Shown: positions 1 to 10,041, numbered from the stretch's first letter. The stretch is 64,000 nt of DNA from Novosphingobium arvoryzae (GCF_014652615.1 NZ_BMZD01000005.1:116001-180000), one strand, 5' to 3'. Translations and numbers: made by a program. Notes: generated from the sequence alone by a model not told the origin.

Positions 1-289
1 TTTCGGTCAGCACCACGATCTTGGAGCGCTTGTCGGTCGGGTCGGCGCGGAATTCGACCATTCCCAGCTTCTGCATCTGCAGCAGCGTGACGTGCACCGC
101 CTGCCGGCTGATTCCCAGATTGCGGGCCACGTCCGCAGGGCGGGTGGTGCCGGTGGTGAGATTGATCATCACCATCGATTGGGAATGGGTCAGCGTCGGC
201 AGGTTGCGGGCGCGCAAGTAGCTCTGCAAGCCGGAGTCGAACCAGTAGAAACCCTGGAGCAGGGAAACGATCAGATATGGCGAGCGCAT
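1..289 (-). CDS. MarR-family winged-helix regulator, cut by the left window edge
   Basis: An open frame runs on the minus strand from an ATG at 289 to the window edge, so the C-terminal part of the protein is missing. It begins MRSPYLIVSLLQGFYW. A helix-turn-helix follows (RPADVARNLGISRQAVH), then a wing segment ending DPTDKRSKIVVLTE. The D-x-x-D-K-R-S-K wing with a following beta strand is typical of MarR proteins, which act as DNA-binding homodimers that often sense small aromatic or lipophilic ligands. The gene diverges from the HMG-CoA lyase gene, so it could control the acyl-CoA genes to its right, but no operator was recognised in the 169 bases between them. The family call is good; ligand and targets are unknown. 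Confidence 0.8.
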   Translation of the reverse strand, partial: MRSPYLIVSLLQGFYWFDSGLQSYLRARNLPTLTHSQSMVMINLTTGTTRPADVARNLGISRQAVHVTLLQMQKLGMVEFRADPTDKRSKIVVLTE

Positions 290-458
290 GAAACGAACCG
301 GAACCCTGCGATGAAGGCAAGAAATGGTGCGGGCGGCAGGATCGCGCCTGCCCCCGCGCTGGCGCCAAGGCATAGCCGGTGATAGCGCGCCGTCAAATCT
401 TATCCGGGGGCGCCGCGCCCGCTGACAGACCCGGCCGGACCGGGATGGAACAAGACCG

Positions 459-1373
459 ATGCCGATGATTGAAATGGTCGAAGTCGCCCCGCGCGATGGT
501 TTGCAGAATGAAAAGACGCAGATCGCGACGGCGGACAAGCTGGCGCTGATCGAGCGCGCGATTGCCGCCGGGGTGCGGCGGATGGAAGTGACCAGCTTCG
601 TCAACCCGCGCGCCGTGCCGCAAATGGCCGATGCCGAAGCGGTCTGCGCCGGCCTGCCGGAGCGCGCCGACGTGACCTATATCGGGCTGGTGATGAACGC
701 GCGCGGCGCGGCCCGCGCGCTGGCGACCGGGCGGATCGACCAGCTGGGCGCGGTGTCGGTCGCCACGGATACCTTTGCGATGGCCAACCAGGGCCAGACC
801 AGCGATGGTTCGGTTGCTGCCGCGCAGGAGATCATCGCGATGGCGCGGGCGGCGGGCAAGACCGGGCAGGTCACCATCGCCGCTTCGTTCGGCTGCCCGT
901 TCGCGGGTGAAGTGGCCGAGGACCGGGTGGTGGCGATGGCGGCCGAACTGGCGAAAGCCGATCCGGTCGAGATCGGGCTGGCCGATACCATCGGCGTCGG
1001 CAATCCGGCGCACGTGACCTCGCTGGTGGGCAAGGTTCGCGCGGCGGTGCCGGGCGTGCCGGTGCGGGTCCATTTCCACAACACGCGCGGCACCGGCCTC
1101 GCCAATGTCTGGGCGGCGGTGCAGGCGGGCGCGGTGACGGTCGATGCCGCGATTGGCGGACTGGGCGGCTGCCCCTTCGCACCCGGCGCGGCGGGCAATG
1201 TCTCGACCGAGGACGTGGTTTACATGCTGGAGCGCGCGGGCATCGGCACAGGTCTCGATCTGGCGGCGCTGATCGCGGCCAACCACTGGCTGGGCGGGGT
1301 CATGGACCGGACCTTGCCCGGCATGGTGGCCAAGGCGCCGCCGTTCCCCAAGCAGGATGGAGCAAACCAGTGA
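459..1373 (+). CDS. mvaB: Hydroxymethylglutaryl-CoA lyase
   Basis: Predicted to cleave 3-hydroxy-3-methylglutaryl-CoA to acetoacetate and acetyl-CoA, the last step of leucine breakdown. The 304-residue length is normal for the DRE-TIM metallolyase family. The N-terminal VEVAPRDGLQNE holds the catalytic Arg-Asp of the family. SVATDTFAMANQGQT and VHFHNTRGTG (metal-binding His pair) follow. GGLGGCPFAPGAAGN near residue 240 is the lyase active-site cysteine signature. ATG at 459 was chosen; a second in-frame ATG lies two codons later. The stop overlaps the GTG of the CoA-transferase gene, so the two are translationally coupled. HMG-CoA lyase is the best call; a lyase for a related 3-hydroxy-3-methyl acyl-CoA cannot be excluded. 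Confidence 0.9.
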   Translation: MPMIEMVEVAPRDGLQNEKTQIATADKLALIERAIAAGVRRMEVTSFVNPRAVPQMADAEAVCAGLPERADVTYIGLVMNARGAARALATGRIDQLGAVSVATDTFAMANQGQTSDGSVAAAQEIIAMARAAGKTGQVTIAASFGCPFAGEVAEDRVVAMAAELAKADPVEIGLADTIGVGNPAHVTSLVGKVRAAVPGVPVRVHFHNTRGTGLANVWAAVQAGAVTVDAAIGGLGGCPFAPGAAGNVSTEDVVYMLERAGIGTGLDLAALIAANHWLGGVMDRTLPGMVAKAPPFPKQDGANQ

Positions 1374-2590
1374 GTGACGCGGCGCAGCAGCGGAGGGACC
1401 AAGTGAATCGCGGGGCATTGCAGGACATCCGGGTCGTCGAACTGGGCCAGCTGATCGCGGGGCCGTTCTGCGGCCAGTTGCTGGGCGACATGGGCGCGGA
1501 TGTGATCAAGGTCGAACCGCCGGTCACCGGCGATCCGATGCGCGAATGGGGGCAGGGCGCGGAAAAGGTCCAGTGGGAAGTGATCGCGCGCAACAAGCGC
1601 TCGGTCAGCGCCAACTTGCGCGTGCCAGAGGGGCAGGCGCTGGTGCGGCGGCTGATCGCGACGGCGGACGTGCTGGTGGAAAACTTCAAGCCCGGCACGC
1701 TGGAAAAGTGGGGGCTGGGGCCGGATGTGCTGCTGGCCGAATTCCCGCACCTGATCATCGCGCGGATGTCGGGCTATGGCCAGACCGGGCCGTACTCCGA
1801 CCGCGCCGGGTTCGGCGGGATTGGCGAGGCGATGGGCGGCTGGCGCTACATCGTGGGCGAGCCGGACCGCCCGCCCAGCCGGATGGGCGTGTCGATCGGC
1901 GATACCCTGACCGCGACGTATGGCTGCATGGGTGTGCTGGCCGCGCTGCACGTGCGGGCGCGCACCGGGCAGGGGCAGGTGATCGATGCCGCGCTCTATG
2001 AAAGCGTGCTGCAGGTGATGGAAGGGCTGGTCCCCGAATATGACCGGATGGGCCTGATCCGCGAACGTTCCGGATCGATCCTGAAAGGCATCGCGCCGTC
2101 CAATGTCTATACCTGCAAGGACGGCGAATTCATGATCGGGGCCAACAAGGATTCGCTGTGGAAGCGCCTGGCGGCGGCGATGGACCGCCCCGAACTGGGC
2201 GACGATCCGCGCTATGCGACGCATCTGGCGCGCGGCGAGAACCAGGACGAACTGGACGCGCTGATCGATGCCTGGACCCGCACGCTGACGATGGATCAGG
2301 TTGACGCGCTGATGACCGCGCATTCGATCCCCGCCGGCCGGGTCTACCGCGCGCCCGACATGCTGGCAGACCCGCACTTCCAGGCGCGCGAGGCGATCAT
2401 CGAGGTGGAGACGGAACGGTTTGGCCCGCTGAAGATGCAGTCCAGCTTCCCGCGCTTCTCGGCGACGCCCGGCACTGTGCGCCGCCCCGCGCCAGCGGTG
2501 GTCGGCCAGCACAACGCCGAAGTCTATGGCGAATTGCTGGGGCTGGACGCGGCCGAACTGGCGGAACTGGCGGCGCAGGGCGTGATCTGA
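1370..2590 (+). CDS. CaiB/BaiF family (class III) CoA-transferase
   Basis: Transfers CoA between acyl-CoA and a free carboxylic acid. The N-terminal DIRVVELGQLIAGPFCGQLL and GADVIKVEPP are the family's CoA-binding signature. GQVIDAALYES near residue 205 carries the aspartate that forms the covalent intermediate. The length of about 400 residues is normal. Two starts are possible. GTG at 1370 overlaps the upstream stop. GTG at 1403 is in frame and preceded by a strong GGAGGG at 1392-1397 with 5-base spacing, and removes a poorly conserved N-terminus, so it may be the real start. Coupling to the HMG-CoA lyase suggests a substrate such as 3-hydroxy-3-methylglutarate; that is inference, and the family is too broad to fix a substrate from sequence. 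Confidence 0.88.
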   Translation: MSDAAQQRRDQVNRGALQDIRVVELGQLIAGPFCGQLLGDMGADVIKVEPPVTGDPMREWGQGAEKVQWEVIARNKRSVSANLRVPEGQALVRRLIATADVLVENFKPGTLEKWGLGPDVLLAEFPHLIIARMSGYGQTGPYSDRAGFGGIGEAMGGWRYIVGEPDRPPSRMGVSIGDTLTATYGCMGVLAALHVRARTGQGQVIDAALYESVLQVMEGLVPEYDRMGLIRERSGSILKGIAPSNVYTCKDGEFMIGANKDSLWKRLAAAMDRPELGDDPRYATHLARGENQDELDALIDAWTRTLTMDQVDALMTAHSIPAGRVYRAPDMLADPHFQAREAIIEVETERFGPLKMQSSFPRFSATPGTVRRPAPAVVGQHNAEVYGELLGLDAAELAELAAQGVI

Positions 2591-2639
2591 CCGGGGCGGC
2601 TGGATTTGCCGCGCGCTTCGGTGCAAGGCTGCGCGCCGG

Positions 2640-3806
2640 ATGACCAGCGGCCCGCATTTTCCCCACTTGCGCCAGAACCTGCGCCATTTCTGGCCCGCCG
2701 CGCTGGGTGCCGCCCCGGTGCTGGCGGCGATCGTGGCGTGCCTGCTGTCGGGGATGGAGCCCCGCAATCTGGACGCGATCACGCTGGCGCAGACGCGCGC
2801 GGCGGCGGACCTTGCCGAATTGCCGGGCCGTGCCGGGGACGCCCCGCTGCTGAACCGCGCGCCGCTGTTGCCGATGGACGAGGCGCGCGCGCGCAATGCC
2901 GCCGTGCCGTTCTATGCCGGACGGATCGAACCGGCGGCGCGGTTCCGCTTCACGGGCAGCCCGGTTGACCTGTCGCGCGCGGTCGAATGCCTTGCGCTTG
3001 CCGCCATGGCCGAGGCTGGCCCCAGCGATCCGGGCCAGCGCGCGGTGATCCAGGTCGTGCTCAACCGGGTGCGCCATCCCGCCTTCGCCAAGACGGTCTG
3101 CGGAGTGGTGTTCGAAGGGGCGGAGCGGCGGACCGGCTGCCAGTTCACCTTCACCTGCGATGGTTCGCTGGAGCGGCGCTATAGCGACCCCGCGTGGATC
3201 GCGGCGCGGGCGCGGGCGGTGGAGGCGCTGAACGGCGCGGTCTATGCCCCGGTCGGCAATGCCACGCATTACCACACCGACTGGGTGTTTCCGTGGTGGA
3301 GCCCGAAGCTGGTCAAGCTGGCCCGCGTCGAAACCCACCTGTTCCTGCGCTGGCCGGGCTATTGGGGCAGCAAGGCGGCGGGCAACCTGCCCTATCGCGG
3401 GGGAGAGCCGGACATTCGCCCGCTGCTCGCCGGCCCCGATCCGCTGGCGACTGACGCCGCGCTGCCCCCGCCGGACCTGCCTGCCGATACCCCGGCGGTG
3501 ACTGGCGGGCAGGTGCAGATGCGCGATGCATCTGGCCGCGCCAATTTCGTGGTGATCGACGCCGCCTCCAGCGCCGAGGATGCCGCTGCCATCGCCCGCA
3601 AGCTGTGCAAGCCCGACGCGACCTGCCGGGTGTTGGGCTGGGGCACGCGGGCTGACGTCCCCGTCGCGTTTCCACTGCCGCCGTCCGCGCGCGCCAGTCT
3701 GCAATTCAGCTTTACCCGCGATCCATCGGGCCGCGAGATCGCGCTCTATGATTGCGAGCGGTTCCCCGGCCTGCCGCGCGAAAGCTGCATCCCCAAGGCG
3801 CGCTGA
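2640..3806 (+). CDS. SleB-like cell-wall hydrolase, membrane-anchored
   Basis: A 388-residue protein with one hydrophobic segment at about residues 18-38 (WPAALGAAPVLAAIVACLL), so probably tethered to the inner membrane with its body in the periplasm. Residues about 115-250 match the cell-wall hydrolase (SleB/Hydrolase_2) fold: ALAAMAEAGPSDPGQRAVIQ with the likely catalytic glutamate, VVLNRVRHPAFAKTVCGVVF, QFTFTCDGS, then a WSPK stretch. Such enzymes cut peptidoglycan, often as lytic transglycosylases. The last 90 residues are a separate region with several cysteines and no confident match. Its shape (FVVIDAASSAEDAAAIARKL) loosely recalls a SPOR-like segment. No strong ribosome site precedes the ATG. 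The gene converges on the hydroxyacyl-CoA dehydrogenase with 3 bases between them. Confidence 0.75.
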   Translation: MTSGPHFPHLRQNLRHFWPAALGAAPVLAAIVACLLSGMEPRNLDAITLAQTRAAADLAELPGRAGDAPLLNRAPLLPMDEARARNAAVPFYAGRIEPAARFRFTGSPVDLSRAVECLALAAMAEAGPSDPGQRAVIQVVLNRVRHPAFAKTVCGVVFEGAERRTGCQFTFTCDGSLERRYSDPAWIAARARAVEALNGAVYAPVGNATHYHTDWVFPWWSPKLVKLARVETHLFLRWPGYWGSKAAGNLPYRGGEPDIRPLLAGPDPLATDAALPPPDLPADTPAVTGGQVQMRDASGRANFVVIDAASSAEDAAAIARKLCKPDATCRVLGWGTRADVPVAFPLPPSARASLQFSFTRDPSGREIALYDCERFPGLPRESCIPKAR

Positions 3807-3809
3807 GGC

Positions 3810-5048
3810 CTACCCCGCGTCGCGGGCCAGCTTGTCGCAGACGGGCAACCCGTGGCGCTTCAGGCCCGCGACCACCTTGTCCAGCCCCTGATGCGCGGCC
3901 CAGTACATCGGGCCGCCGGTCCACGCGGGCCAGCCATAGCCGTTGAGCCAAACCAGATCGATGTCCGACGCGCGCTGGGCGATCCCTTCGTCGAGGATCA
4001 GCATCCCTTCGTTGATCATCGGATAGATCAGCCGTTCAAAGATTTCCTCCCGCGTGACTTCGCGCTGGGGGACGCCCTGACGCGCGGCGAAATCGGCGAT
4101 GATCGCCTGCACTTCGGCCGAAGGGGTGCGCTGGCGGTTCTCGTCATAGTCGTAGAAGCCCTTGCCGGTCTTCTGCCCCCAGCGCCCGGCGGCACAGAGC
4201 GCCTCGCGCACGGTGGTGACTTTCGACGGATCGCGGTGCCAGCCGATGTCGAGGCCGGCCAGATCGCCCATCTGGAACGGCCCCATCGGAAAGCCGAAGT
4301 CCAGCAGCACCTGATCGATGTCGAAATAGGCGGCGCCTTCCATGATCAGGGCGTTGGCCTGTTCCTGCCGCTTGGCCAGCATCCGATTGCCGATGAAGCC
4401 GTGGCACACGCCCGAGACGACGGGCACCTTGCGGATCTTGCCGGCCAGCTGCATCACGGTGGCCAGCTGGCTCGCGCCGGTCTTGGCCCCGCGCACCACT
4501 TCCAGCAGCTTCATGATGTTGGCGGGCGAGAAGAAGTGCATCCCCAGCACCGCTTCGGGCCGCTTGGTGACGCTGGCGATTTCATCGACGTCGAGATAGC
4601 TGGTGTTGCTGGCCAGAATCGCGCCGGGCTTCACAATGGCGTCGAGGCGGGAGAAGACGTCCTTCTTCACGTCCATCGATTCATAGACGGCCTCGATCAC
4701 CAGATCGCAGTCCGCCAGCGCGCTGAAATCGAGCGCCGGGGTCAGCCGCGCCATCGCCGCTTCAGCGTCCGCCGCCTCGATCCGCCCGCGCTTGACGCTG
4801 GCGGCATAGTTCTTGCCCATCACGTCCACGCCCCGGTCCAGCGCGGCCTGTTCACGCTCGACAATGGTGACGGGGATGCCTGCGGTCAGGAAGTTCATTG
4901 TGATCCCGCCGCCCATCGTGCCCGCGCCGATCACGCCGACTTTGGCGATGGGGATCAGCGGGGTGTCGGCGGGCAGGTCATCGATCACCGCGCACTGGCT
5001 CAGGGCGGCGTCGATGTGCTCCTTGGCACCGGGCAGGGGTTCGGACAT
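3810..5048 (-). CDS. 3-hydroxyacyl-CoA dehydrogenase (stand-alone)
   Basis: NAD-dependent oxidation of 3-hydroxyacyl-CoA to 3-ketoacyl-CoA in beta-oxidation. Residues 37-48 ([12 protein letters not shown]) are the Rossmann dinucleotide site. [42 protein letters not shown] (catalytic His) and [11 protein letters not shown] are family motifs. A second C-terminal domain from about residue 320 repeats the all-helical dimerisation fold. At 412 residues it lacks the enoyl-CoA hydratase domain of FadB/FadJ, and it has about 30 extra residues before the nucleotide site. It lies downstream of the acyl-CoA ligase on the same strand, separated by 124 bases that contain a palindromic repeat, so the two may be co-transcribed. 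Confidence 0.9.
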   Translation of the reverse strand: MSEPLPGAKEHIDAALSQCAVIDDLPADTPLIPIAKVGVIGAGTMGGGITMNFLTAGIPVTIVEREQAALDRGVDVMGKNYAASVKRGRIEAADAEAAMARLTPALDFSALADCDLVIEAVYESMDVKKDVFSRLDAIVKPGAILASNTSYLDVDEIASVTKRPEAVLGMHFFSPANIMKLLEVVRGAKTGASQLATVMQLAGKIRKVPVVSGVCHGFIGNRMLAKRQEQANALIMEGAAYFDIDQVLLDFGFPMGPFQMGDLAGLDIGWHRDPSKVTTVREALCAAGRWGQKTGKGFYDYDENRQRTPSAEVQAIIADFAARQGVPQREVTREEIFERLIYPMINEGMLILDEGIAQRASDIDLVWLNGYGWPAWTGGPMYWAAHQGLDKVVAGLKRHGLPVCDKLARDAG

Positions 5049-5079
5049 GGCAGGCTCCTCTGGTTGTTTCTCACCTTAT

Positions 5080-5145
5080 CCGTTCGTGTCGAGCGAAGTC
5101 GAGACACGTTGCGCGCGGTGTCTCGACTTCGCTCGACACGAACGG
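5080..5145. repeat. REP-like perfect 28-bp inverted repeat
   Basis: Positions 5080-5107 and 5118-5145 are exact reverse complements, 28 bases each, separated by a 10-base loop (gttgcgcgcg). The core of one arm is TGTCGAGCGAAGTCGAGACA. It fills most of the gap between two same-strand genes. Palindromes with this core recur between genes in sphingomonad chromosomes, to my recollection, and resemble REP elements spread by TnpA-REP enzymes. In the transcript it would form a very stable hairpin that could protect the upstream mRNA or end transcription. No run of T follows either arm, so a classical terminator is less likely. Only one full copy was found in this window. Confidence 0.85.
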
Positions 5146-5172
5146 GAACGGGGCTTTAAGGCTTGCCTCGCC

Positions 5173-6762
5173 TCAGTTGATCTGGCGTTCGCGGCCCGCC
5201 CAGTACGGTTCGCGCAGCGACCGGCGCAGGATCTTGCCGCTGGGGTTGCGGGGCAGCGCCTCGATCACGTCGACACTCTTGGGCACTTTGAAGCCCGCCA
5301 GCCGTTCGCGCGCCCAGCTTATGATGCTGTCGGCGTCGATGGAGTGGCCGGGCTTGGGCACGCAGACGGCCTTCACCGCTTCGCCCCACTTTTCGTCCGG
5401 CACGCCGATCACGGCCACTTCCAGCACATCGGGGTGGCCATAGATGCCGCTTTCGACTTCGGCCGGATAGACGTTTTCGCCGCCAGTGATGATCATGTCC
5501 TTGGCGCGGTCATACATGTAGACATAGCCGTCCTCGTCCATGTAGCCGACGTCGCCGGTGGCGATCCAGCCGTCCGGGTCCATCGTGCTGGCGGTCGCTT
5601 CGGGCAGCTTCCAGTAACCCAGCATGTTGTTGGATGAACGGGTACAGATTTCCCCGATCTCGCCCGTGGGCAGCGGCTTGCCGTCCGGTCCGCGAATGAT
5701 CATTTCGACGCCCGGCAGCGGCTTGCCCGCCGAGCGCATCCGCTGGTTGCCTTCGACCGAGTGATCCTCCGGTGGCAGAACGCAGATCGTGCCGGTGGTT
5801 TCGGTCATCCCGTAATTCTGCACGAACTGCGCGCCGAACATCGCGATGCATTCGCGCAGCAGTTCCAGCGGGATCGGGCTGGCGCCGTACAGGATGTACT
5901 TCACGCGGCTGAAATCGGTCTTGGCGCAATCCGGGTGGTTCAGCAGCAGCGCCAGCGCGGCGGGGACGATGAAGAACCGGGTGACGCCGCGATTTTCGAC
6001 CGCGTCGAACACGCGCGGCGGATCGAATTCGGTCAGGACCACGCCGGGCAGGCCCGATGCCAGCGCCATCACTCCCAGGCCCGTGCCGCCGATGTGGGCG
6101 CAGGGCATGGCCACCAGTACGGCCTCGTCCTCGTCCCACAGGGTGTGGGGTTGCGGGTTGTCCAGACTGGCCTTGCGCAGCCCGAACAGGTTGCGGTTGG
6201 ACAGCACCGCGCCCTTGGGGTTGCCGGTGGTGCCAGAGGTATAGAGTTGCAGCACCGCCTCATCCGCGCCTGACGGGGCAAATTCCGTGCGGGGGCTGTC
6301 GGTGATTAGTTTGCGGGCCTCGTCCGCCGTGAAGCAGCGCATCAGGCCGGGCCGCGCGCCCAGCGTCGCGGCGGCGCCTTCGAACCCGTCGCCCAGGAAC
6401 AGCAGCTTGGCTTCGGCGTTGTCGATGATGAAGGCCGCTTCGGGTTCGGCCAGACGCCAGCCGATCGGCACCATCACCACGCCAGCGCGCGCCGCGCCAA
6501 AGAACAGCGTGAAATAGGTCGCGCTGTTCTTGCCGAACCAGCAAATCCGGTCCCCCTTGGTCAGCCCCATCGCCAGCAGCGCGCTGGCGACGCGCGCCGT
6601 GGCGTCTTCCAGCCCGGCATAGTCGAACCGAAGGTCGTCGCCTTCCATCGCCAGCCGCTCGGGCCGGTCGGCGGCCCAGAACCGCAGGAATTCGTCAAAC
6701 GTAAACAGGTGTGACGTGCGCTGCGCTTTGGCCAGCAGCCGGTCGTAAGTAGCCTTGTCCAT
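5173..6762 (-). CDS. AMP-forming acyl-CoA synthetase (fatty-acid/aryl-CoA ligase)
   Basis: Activates a carboxylic acid to its CoA thioester through an acyl-adenylate. The P-loop motif [13 protein letters not shown] lies at about residues 173-185. [10 protein letters not shown] (A5) follows, then [17 protein letters not shown] (A7/A8 hinge), and NPSGKILRR near the C-terminus holds the lysine needed for adenylation. The 529-residue length is standard. The ligase could supply acyl-CoA to the dehydrogenase downstream. The chain length or aromatic nature of the substrate cannot be read from the sequence. No paired regulatory site was seen in the 90 bases upstream. Confidence 0.9.
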   Translation of the reverse strand: MDKATYDRLLAKAQRTSHLFTFDEFLRFWAADRPERLAMEGDDLRFDYAGLEDATARVASALLAMGLTKGDRICWFGKNSATYFTLFFGAARAGVVMVPIGWRLAEPEAAFIIDNAEAKLLFLGDGFEGAAATLGARPGLMRCFTADEARKLITDSPRTEFAPSGADEAVLQLYTSGTTGNPKGAVLSNRNLFGLRKASLDNPQPHTLWDEDEAVLVAMPCAHIGGTGLGVMALASGLPGVVLTEFDPPRVFDAVENRGVTRFFIVPAALALLLNHPDCAKTDFSRVKYILYGASPIPLELLRECIAMFGAQFVQNYGMTETTGTICVLPPEDHSVEGNQRMRSAGKPLPGVEMIIRGPDGKPLPTGEIGEICTRSSNNMLGYWKLPEATASTMDPDGWIATGDVGYMDEDGYVYMYDRAKDMIITGGENVYPAEVESGIYGHPDVLEVAVIGVPDEKWGEAVKAVCVPKPGHSIDADSIISWARERLAGFKVPKSVDVIEALPRNPSGKILRRSLREPYWAGRERQIN

Positions 6763-6852
6763 CAGTATCTCCCGGCGGGCAGTTTAACCGGGCGATTAAC
6801 AAGGGCAAGGGCTGAATCGGCACCCTCTCACATTCGTCAGTCGGTAGGCGGC

Positions 6853-9800
6853 CTACCCGCCCGCCATCAGGCTGGCCTTGCCCCCCGCCGCCGTGGTGTC
6901 GATGCAGGCCACCCGCTCGGTCGCGAAGCGCGCGACATAGTGCGGCCCGCCCGCTTTCGGGCCGGTGCCGGACAGGCCTTCGCCGCCGAACGGCTGGCTG
7001 CCCACGACCGCGCCGATCTGGTTGCGGTTGACATAGAGGTTGCCGACTTTGGCGCGCGCCTGCACCAGCCGCCGGGTGTTGTCGATCCGGGTGTGGATGC
7101 CCAGCGTCAACCCGTAACCGACCGCGTTGATATCGGCGATGACCTGTTCGAGGTCAGCGGCGGCGAACCGCGCGACGTGCAGAACCGGGCCGAAGTGCTC
7201 GCGCTCCAGCTGGCGGATGCTGTCGATCTGGATGATCGCCGGGGCAACGAACGTGCCGCGGTCGCAGCCTTGCGGCAATTCGCGCTGCCACACGGTGTGC
7301 CCGGCGGCACGCATCGCCGCGACGTGCGCGTCCAGCGCCGCCTTGGCCTCGGCATCGATGACCGGGCCAACGTCGGTGGTCAGGTCTTCGGGATCGCCGA
7401 TCACCAGCGCCTCGAACGCGCCGCGGATCATCTCCAGCATGGCGTCGGCGATATCATCCTGCAGGTACAGCACCCGCAGCGCGGAGCAACGCTGGCCCGC
7501 GCTCTGGAACGCGGAGGCGACCACATCGCGCGTGACCTGTTCGGGCAGGGCGGAGGAATCGACGATCATCGCGTTCTGCCCGCCGGTTTCCGCGACGAAC
7601 TGCGCCAGCGGCCCGTCGCGGCTGGCGAGGCTGCGGTTGATCGCGCGGGCGGTTTCGGTCGAGCCGGTGAAGGCCACGCCCGCAATGCGCGGATCGCCGG
7701 TCAGCATGGCGCCGACCGTGCCGTCGCCGGGGACCAGCTGGACCACGCCGTCCGGCATCCCGGCTTCGCGGAACAGCCGCACGGCGAGGTCCGCGATCAG
7801 CGGGGTCTGCTCGGCCGGTTTGGCCAGCACGGTGTTGCCCGCCGCCAGCGGCCCCGCGATCAGCCCGGTGAAGATCGCCAGCGGGAAGTTCCACGGCGCA
7901 ATCGCCACGAACGCCCCGCGCCCATGCAGGGTCAGGCGGTTGCTCTCGCCCGTTGGGCCGGGCAGCGCCTCGCCCTCTGGCGTGAACAGGCGGCGCGCTT
8001 CGGCGGCGTAATAGCGCAGGAAATCGACCGCCTCGCGCAGTTCCAGCACCGCGTCGGTCAGGGTCTTGCCGGCCTCGCGTTGGCAGAGCGAGAGGAAGGC
8101 ATCGCGGTGCGCTTCATAGGCGTCGGCCACGGCTGCGAGCAGTTCGGCTCGCGCCGCGCCGCCGCGCGCGTCCCATTCCGGCTGAGCGCTGAGCGCGCGT
8201 TCGATCATGGTGGAGACTTCGTCTGGCCGGGCATCGCGGCAATGGCCGACCACGATGGTCCGGTCATGCGGGCAGGTGACGGGGCGCGGCGCGGCGGCGG
8301 GGGCGGCTTCGGCGGTGGGGGCGGCGGTCCAGCCGGAAAAGTCGCTCAGTTCGGCCATGCTTTCCGGCAGGGGTTCACGCACCAGCGGGTCGGCCAGATC
8401 GACGCCCGCGCTGTTGGCGCGCGGGGCGAACAGCGCTGTGGGGAGCGGTATCGCCGGATTGCGGCGCGGGGTCAGCGCGGCGAGTTCCGCGACCGGATCG
8501 CCGGTCAGGTCCGCCACCGGCACTTCGGCATCGGCCATGCGGTTGACGAACGAGGAATTCGCGCCGTTTTCCAGCAGGCGGCGGACCAGATAGGCCAGCA
8601 GTTCCTTGTGCCCGCCGACCGGGGCGTAAATCCGCACCGGGGTGCGGGGCTGGCCGTCCGCCGCCTCGATCCGGGCGAGTTCGGCATAGACGTCCTCGCC
8701 CATGCCGTGCAGTCGCTGGAATTCGAACTGCGCGCTGCCTGCCAGCGCCTTGATCGCACCCACGGTATAGGCGTTGTGGGTGGCGAACGCAGGATAGATC
8801 GCGTCGCTCGCCGCCAGCATCCGCGCGGCGCAGGCGAGGTAGGACACGTCGGTCGCGACCTTGCGGGTGAATACCGGGTAATCGCCGTGGCCGCCGACCT
8901 GCCCCAGCTTGATCTCGCTGTCCCAGTACGCGCCCTTGACCAGCCGGACCATGATCCGCCGCCCGTGCCGCCGCGCCAGCTGCGCCACCCAGTCGACCAG
9001 CGGCACCGCGCGCTTCTGGTAGGCTTGCAGCGCCAGGCCAAACCCCTGCCAGCCGCCCGCGAACAGGCTGTCGTCGGCCACCAGCGCTTCAATGATGTCC
9101 AGCGACAGTTCCAGCCGCTCGGCCTCTTCGGCGTCGATGGTAAAGTGAATGTCGGCATCGCGCGCCTTCGCCGCCAGATCGCGCAGCATCGGCACCAGCG
9201 CGGCTTTCGCGGCTTCGGCGTGATAGAAGTCATAGCGCGGATAGAGCGCGGACAGCTTCACCGAAATGCCGGGGGAGCGGACCACGCCTTCGCCCGCCTC
9301 CGCCGCGATCCGGTCCAGCGCGGCGGCGTAGGAATGGCGGTAACGTTCCGCATCGGCAAAAGTCATCGCCGCTTCGCCCAGCATGTCGAAGCTGTGAGTC
9401 AGCCCTTCCTTACGCTCCGGTGCGGCGCGGGCGAGCGCTTCTTCGATGGTCCGGCCGAACACGAACTGGCCGCCCAGAATCTTCATCGCCTGCAAGGTCG
9501 CCTGCCGGATCACCGGCTCGCCCAGCCGCCCGACCGCGCGCTTCAGGCTGGCACCCAGCCCGCCCGCCGCCTCGCGCCGCTGTTGCAGCACCTGCCCCGT
9601 CAGCATCAGCGAGAACGTGGCGGCGTTGACGAACGTGCTGTCGCTGTCGCCCATCCGTTCCGACCAGTCGATCCCGGCCAGCTTGTCATGGATCAGCGCG
9701 TCGGCGGTGGCGGCGTCCGGCACGCGCAGCAGCGCTTCGGCCAGGCACATCAGCGCGATGCCTTCCTCGGTCCCCAGCCCATAGGTCTGCAGGAACGCGT

Positions 9801-9999
9801 CCAGCCCGCTGGCCTTGTGCGCCCGCGCGCCCATGACCAGCCGCGCGGCCAGCGCCTGCGCGGCGGGATGGACCGCGCTGGCGGGGGCGGCCTGCAGCAG
9901 CCGTTCGGCCAGGCAGGCCTCCTCTTCCATGCGATAGGCGCGGCGCAAGGGGGTGCGGTTCAGCGAGACAGGCTGCGGGGCGGACTGCGGGGCGGACAA
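6853..9999 (-). CDS. putA: Bifunctional proline dehydrogenase / delta-1-pyrroline-5-carboxylate dehydrogenase
   Basis: Oxidises proline to glutamate in two steps. The N-terminal half carries the FAD proline dehydrogenase barrel (ISVKLSALYPRYDF; MVRLVKGAYWDSEIKLGQ). The C-terminal half is an aldehyde dehydrogenase (AIAPWNFPLAIFTG; VAFTGSTETA; catalytic Cys near residue 838 in SAGQRCSAL). There is no N-terminal ribbon-helix-helix DNA-binding domain, so unlike E. coli PutA it should not repress itself. The open frame continues upstream to 10341, but that would overlap the divergent yfiR-like gene. A TTG at 9999 preceded by GGAG at 8-base spacing is the best start, giving 1048 residues. Confidence 0.92.
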   Translation of the reverse strand: MSAPQSAPQPVSLNRTPLRRAYRMEEEACLAERLLQAAPASAVHPAAQALAARLVMGARAHKASGLDAFLQTYGLGTEEGIALMCLAEALLRVPDAATADALIHDKLAGIDWSERMGDSDSTFVNAATFSLMLTGQVLQQRREAAGGLGASLKRAVGRLGEPVIRQATLQAMKILGGQFVFGRTIEEALARAAPERKEGLTHSFDMLGEAAMTFADAERYRHSYAAALDRIAAEAGEGVVRSPGISVKLSALYPRYDFYHAEAAKAALVPMLRDLAAKARDADIHFTIDAEEAERLELSLDIIEALVADDSLFAGGWQGFGLALQAYQKRAVPLVDWVAQLARRHGRRIMVRLVKGAYWDSEIKLGQVGGHGDYPVFTRKVATDVSYLACAARMLAASDAIYPAFATHNAYTVGAIKALAGSAQFEFQRLHGMGEDVYAELARIEAADGQPRTPVRIYAPVGGHKELLAYLVRRLLENGANSSFVNRMADAEVPVADLTGDPVAELAALTPRRNPAIPLPTALFAPRANSAGVDLADPLVREPLPESMAELSDFSGWTAAPTAEAAPAAAPRPVTCPHDRTIVVGHCRDARPDEVSTMIERALSAQPEWDARGGAARAELLAAVADAYEAHRDAFLSLCQREAGKTLTDAVLELREAVDFLRYYAAEARRLFTPEGEALPGPTGESNRLTLHGRGAFVAIAPWNFPLAIFTGLIAGPLAAGNTVLAKPAEQTPLIADLAVRLFREAGMPDGVVQLVPGDGTVGAMLTGDPRIAGVAFTGSTETARAINRSLASRDGPLAQFVAETGGQNAMIVDSSALPEQVTRDVVASAFQSAGQRCSALRVLYLQDDIADAMLEMIRGAFEALVIGDPEDLTTDVGPVIDAEAKAALDAHVAAMRAAGHTVWQRELPQGCDRGTFVAPAIIQIDSIRQLEREHFGPVLHVARFAAADLEQVIADINAVGYGLTLGIHTRIDNTRRLVQARAKVGNLYVNRNQIGAVVGSQPFGGEGLSGTGPKAGGPHYVARFATERVACIDTTAAGGKASLMAGG

Positions 10000-10041
10000 G
10001 GCGGTTTCTCCGGCAACAGGACTTTCCGGCCTCCTAGCACT

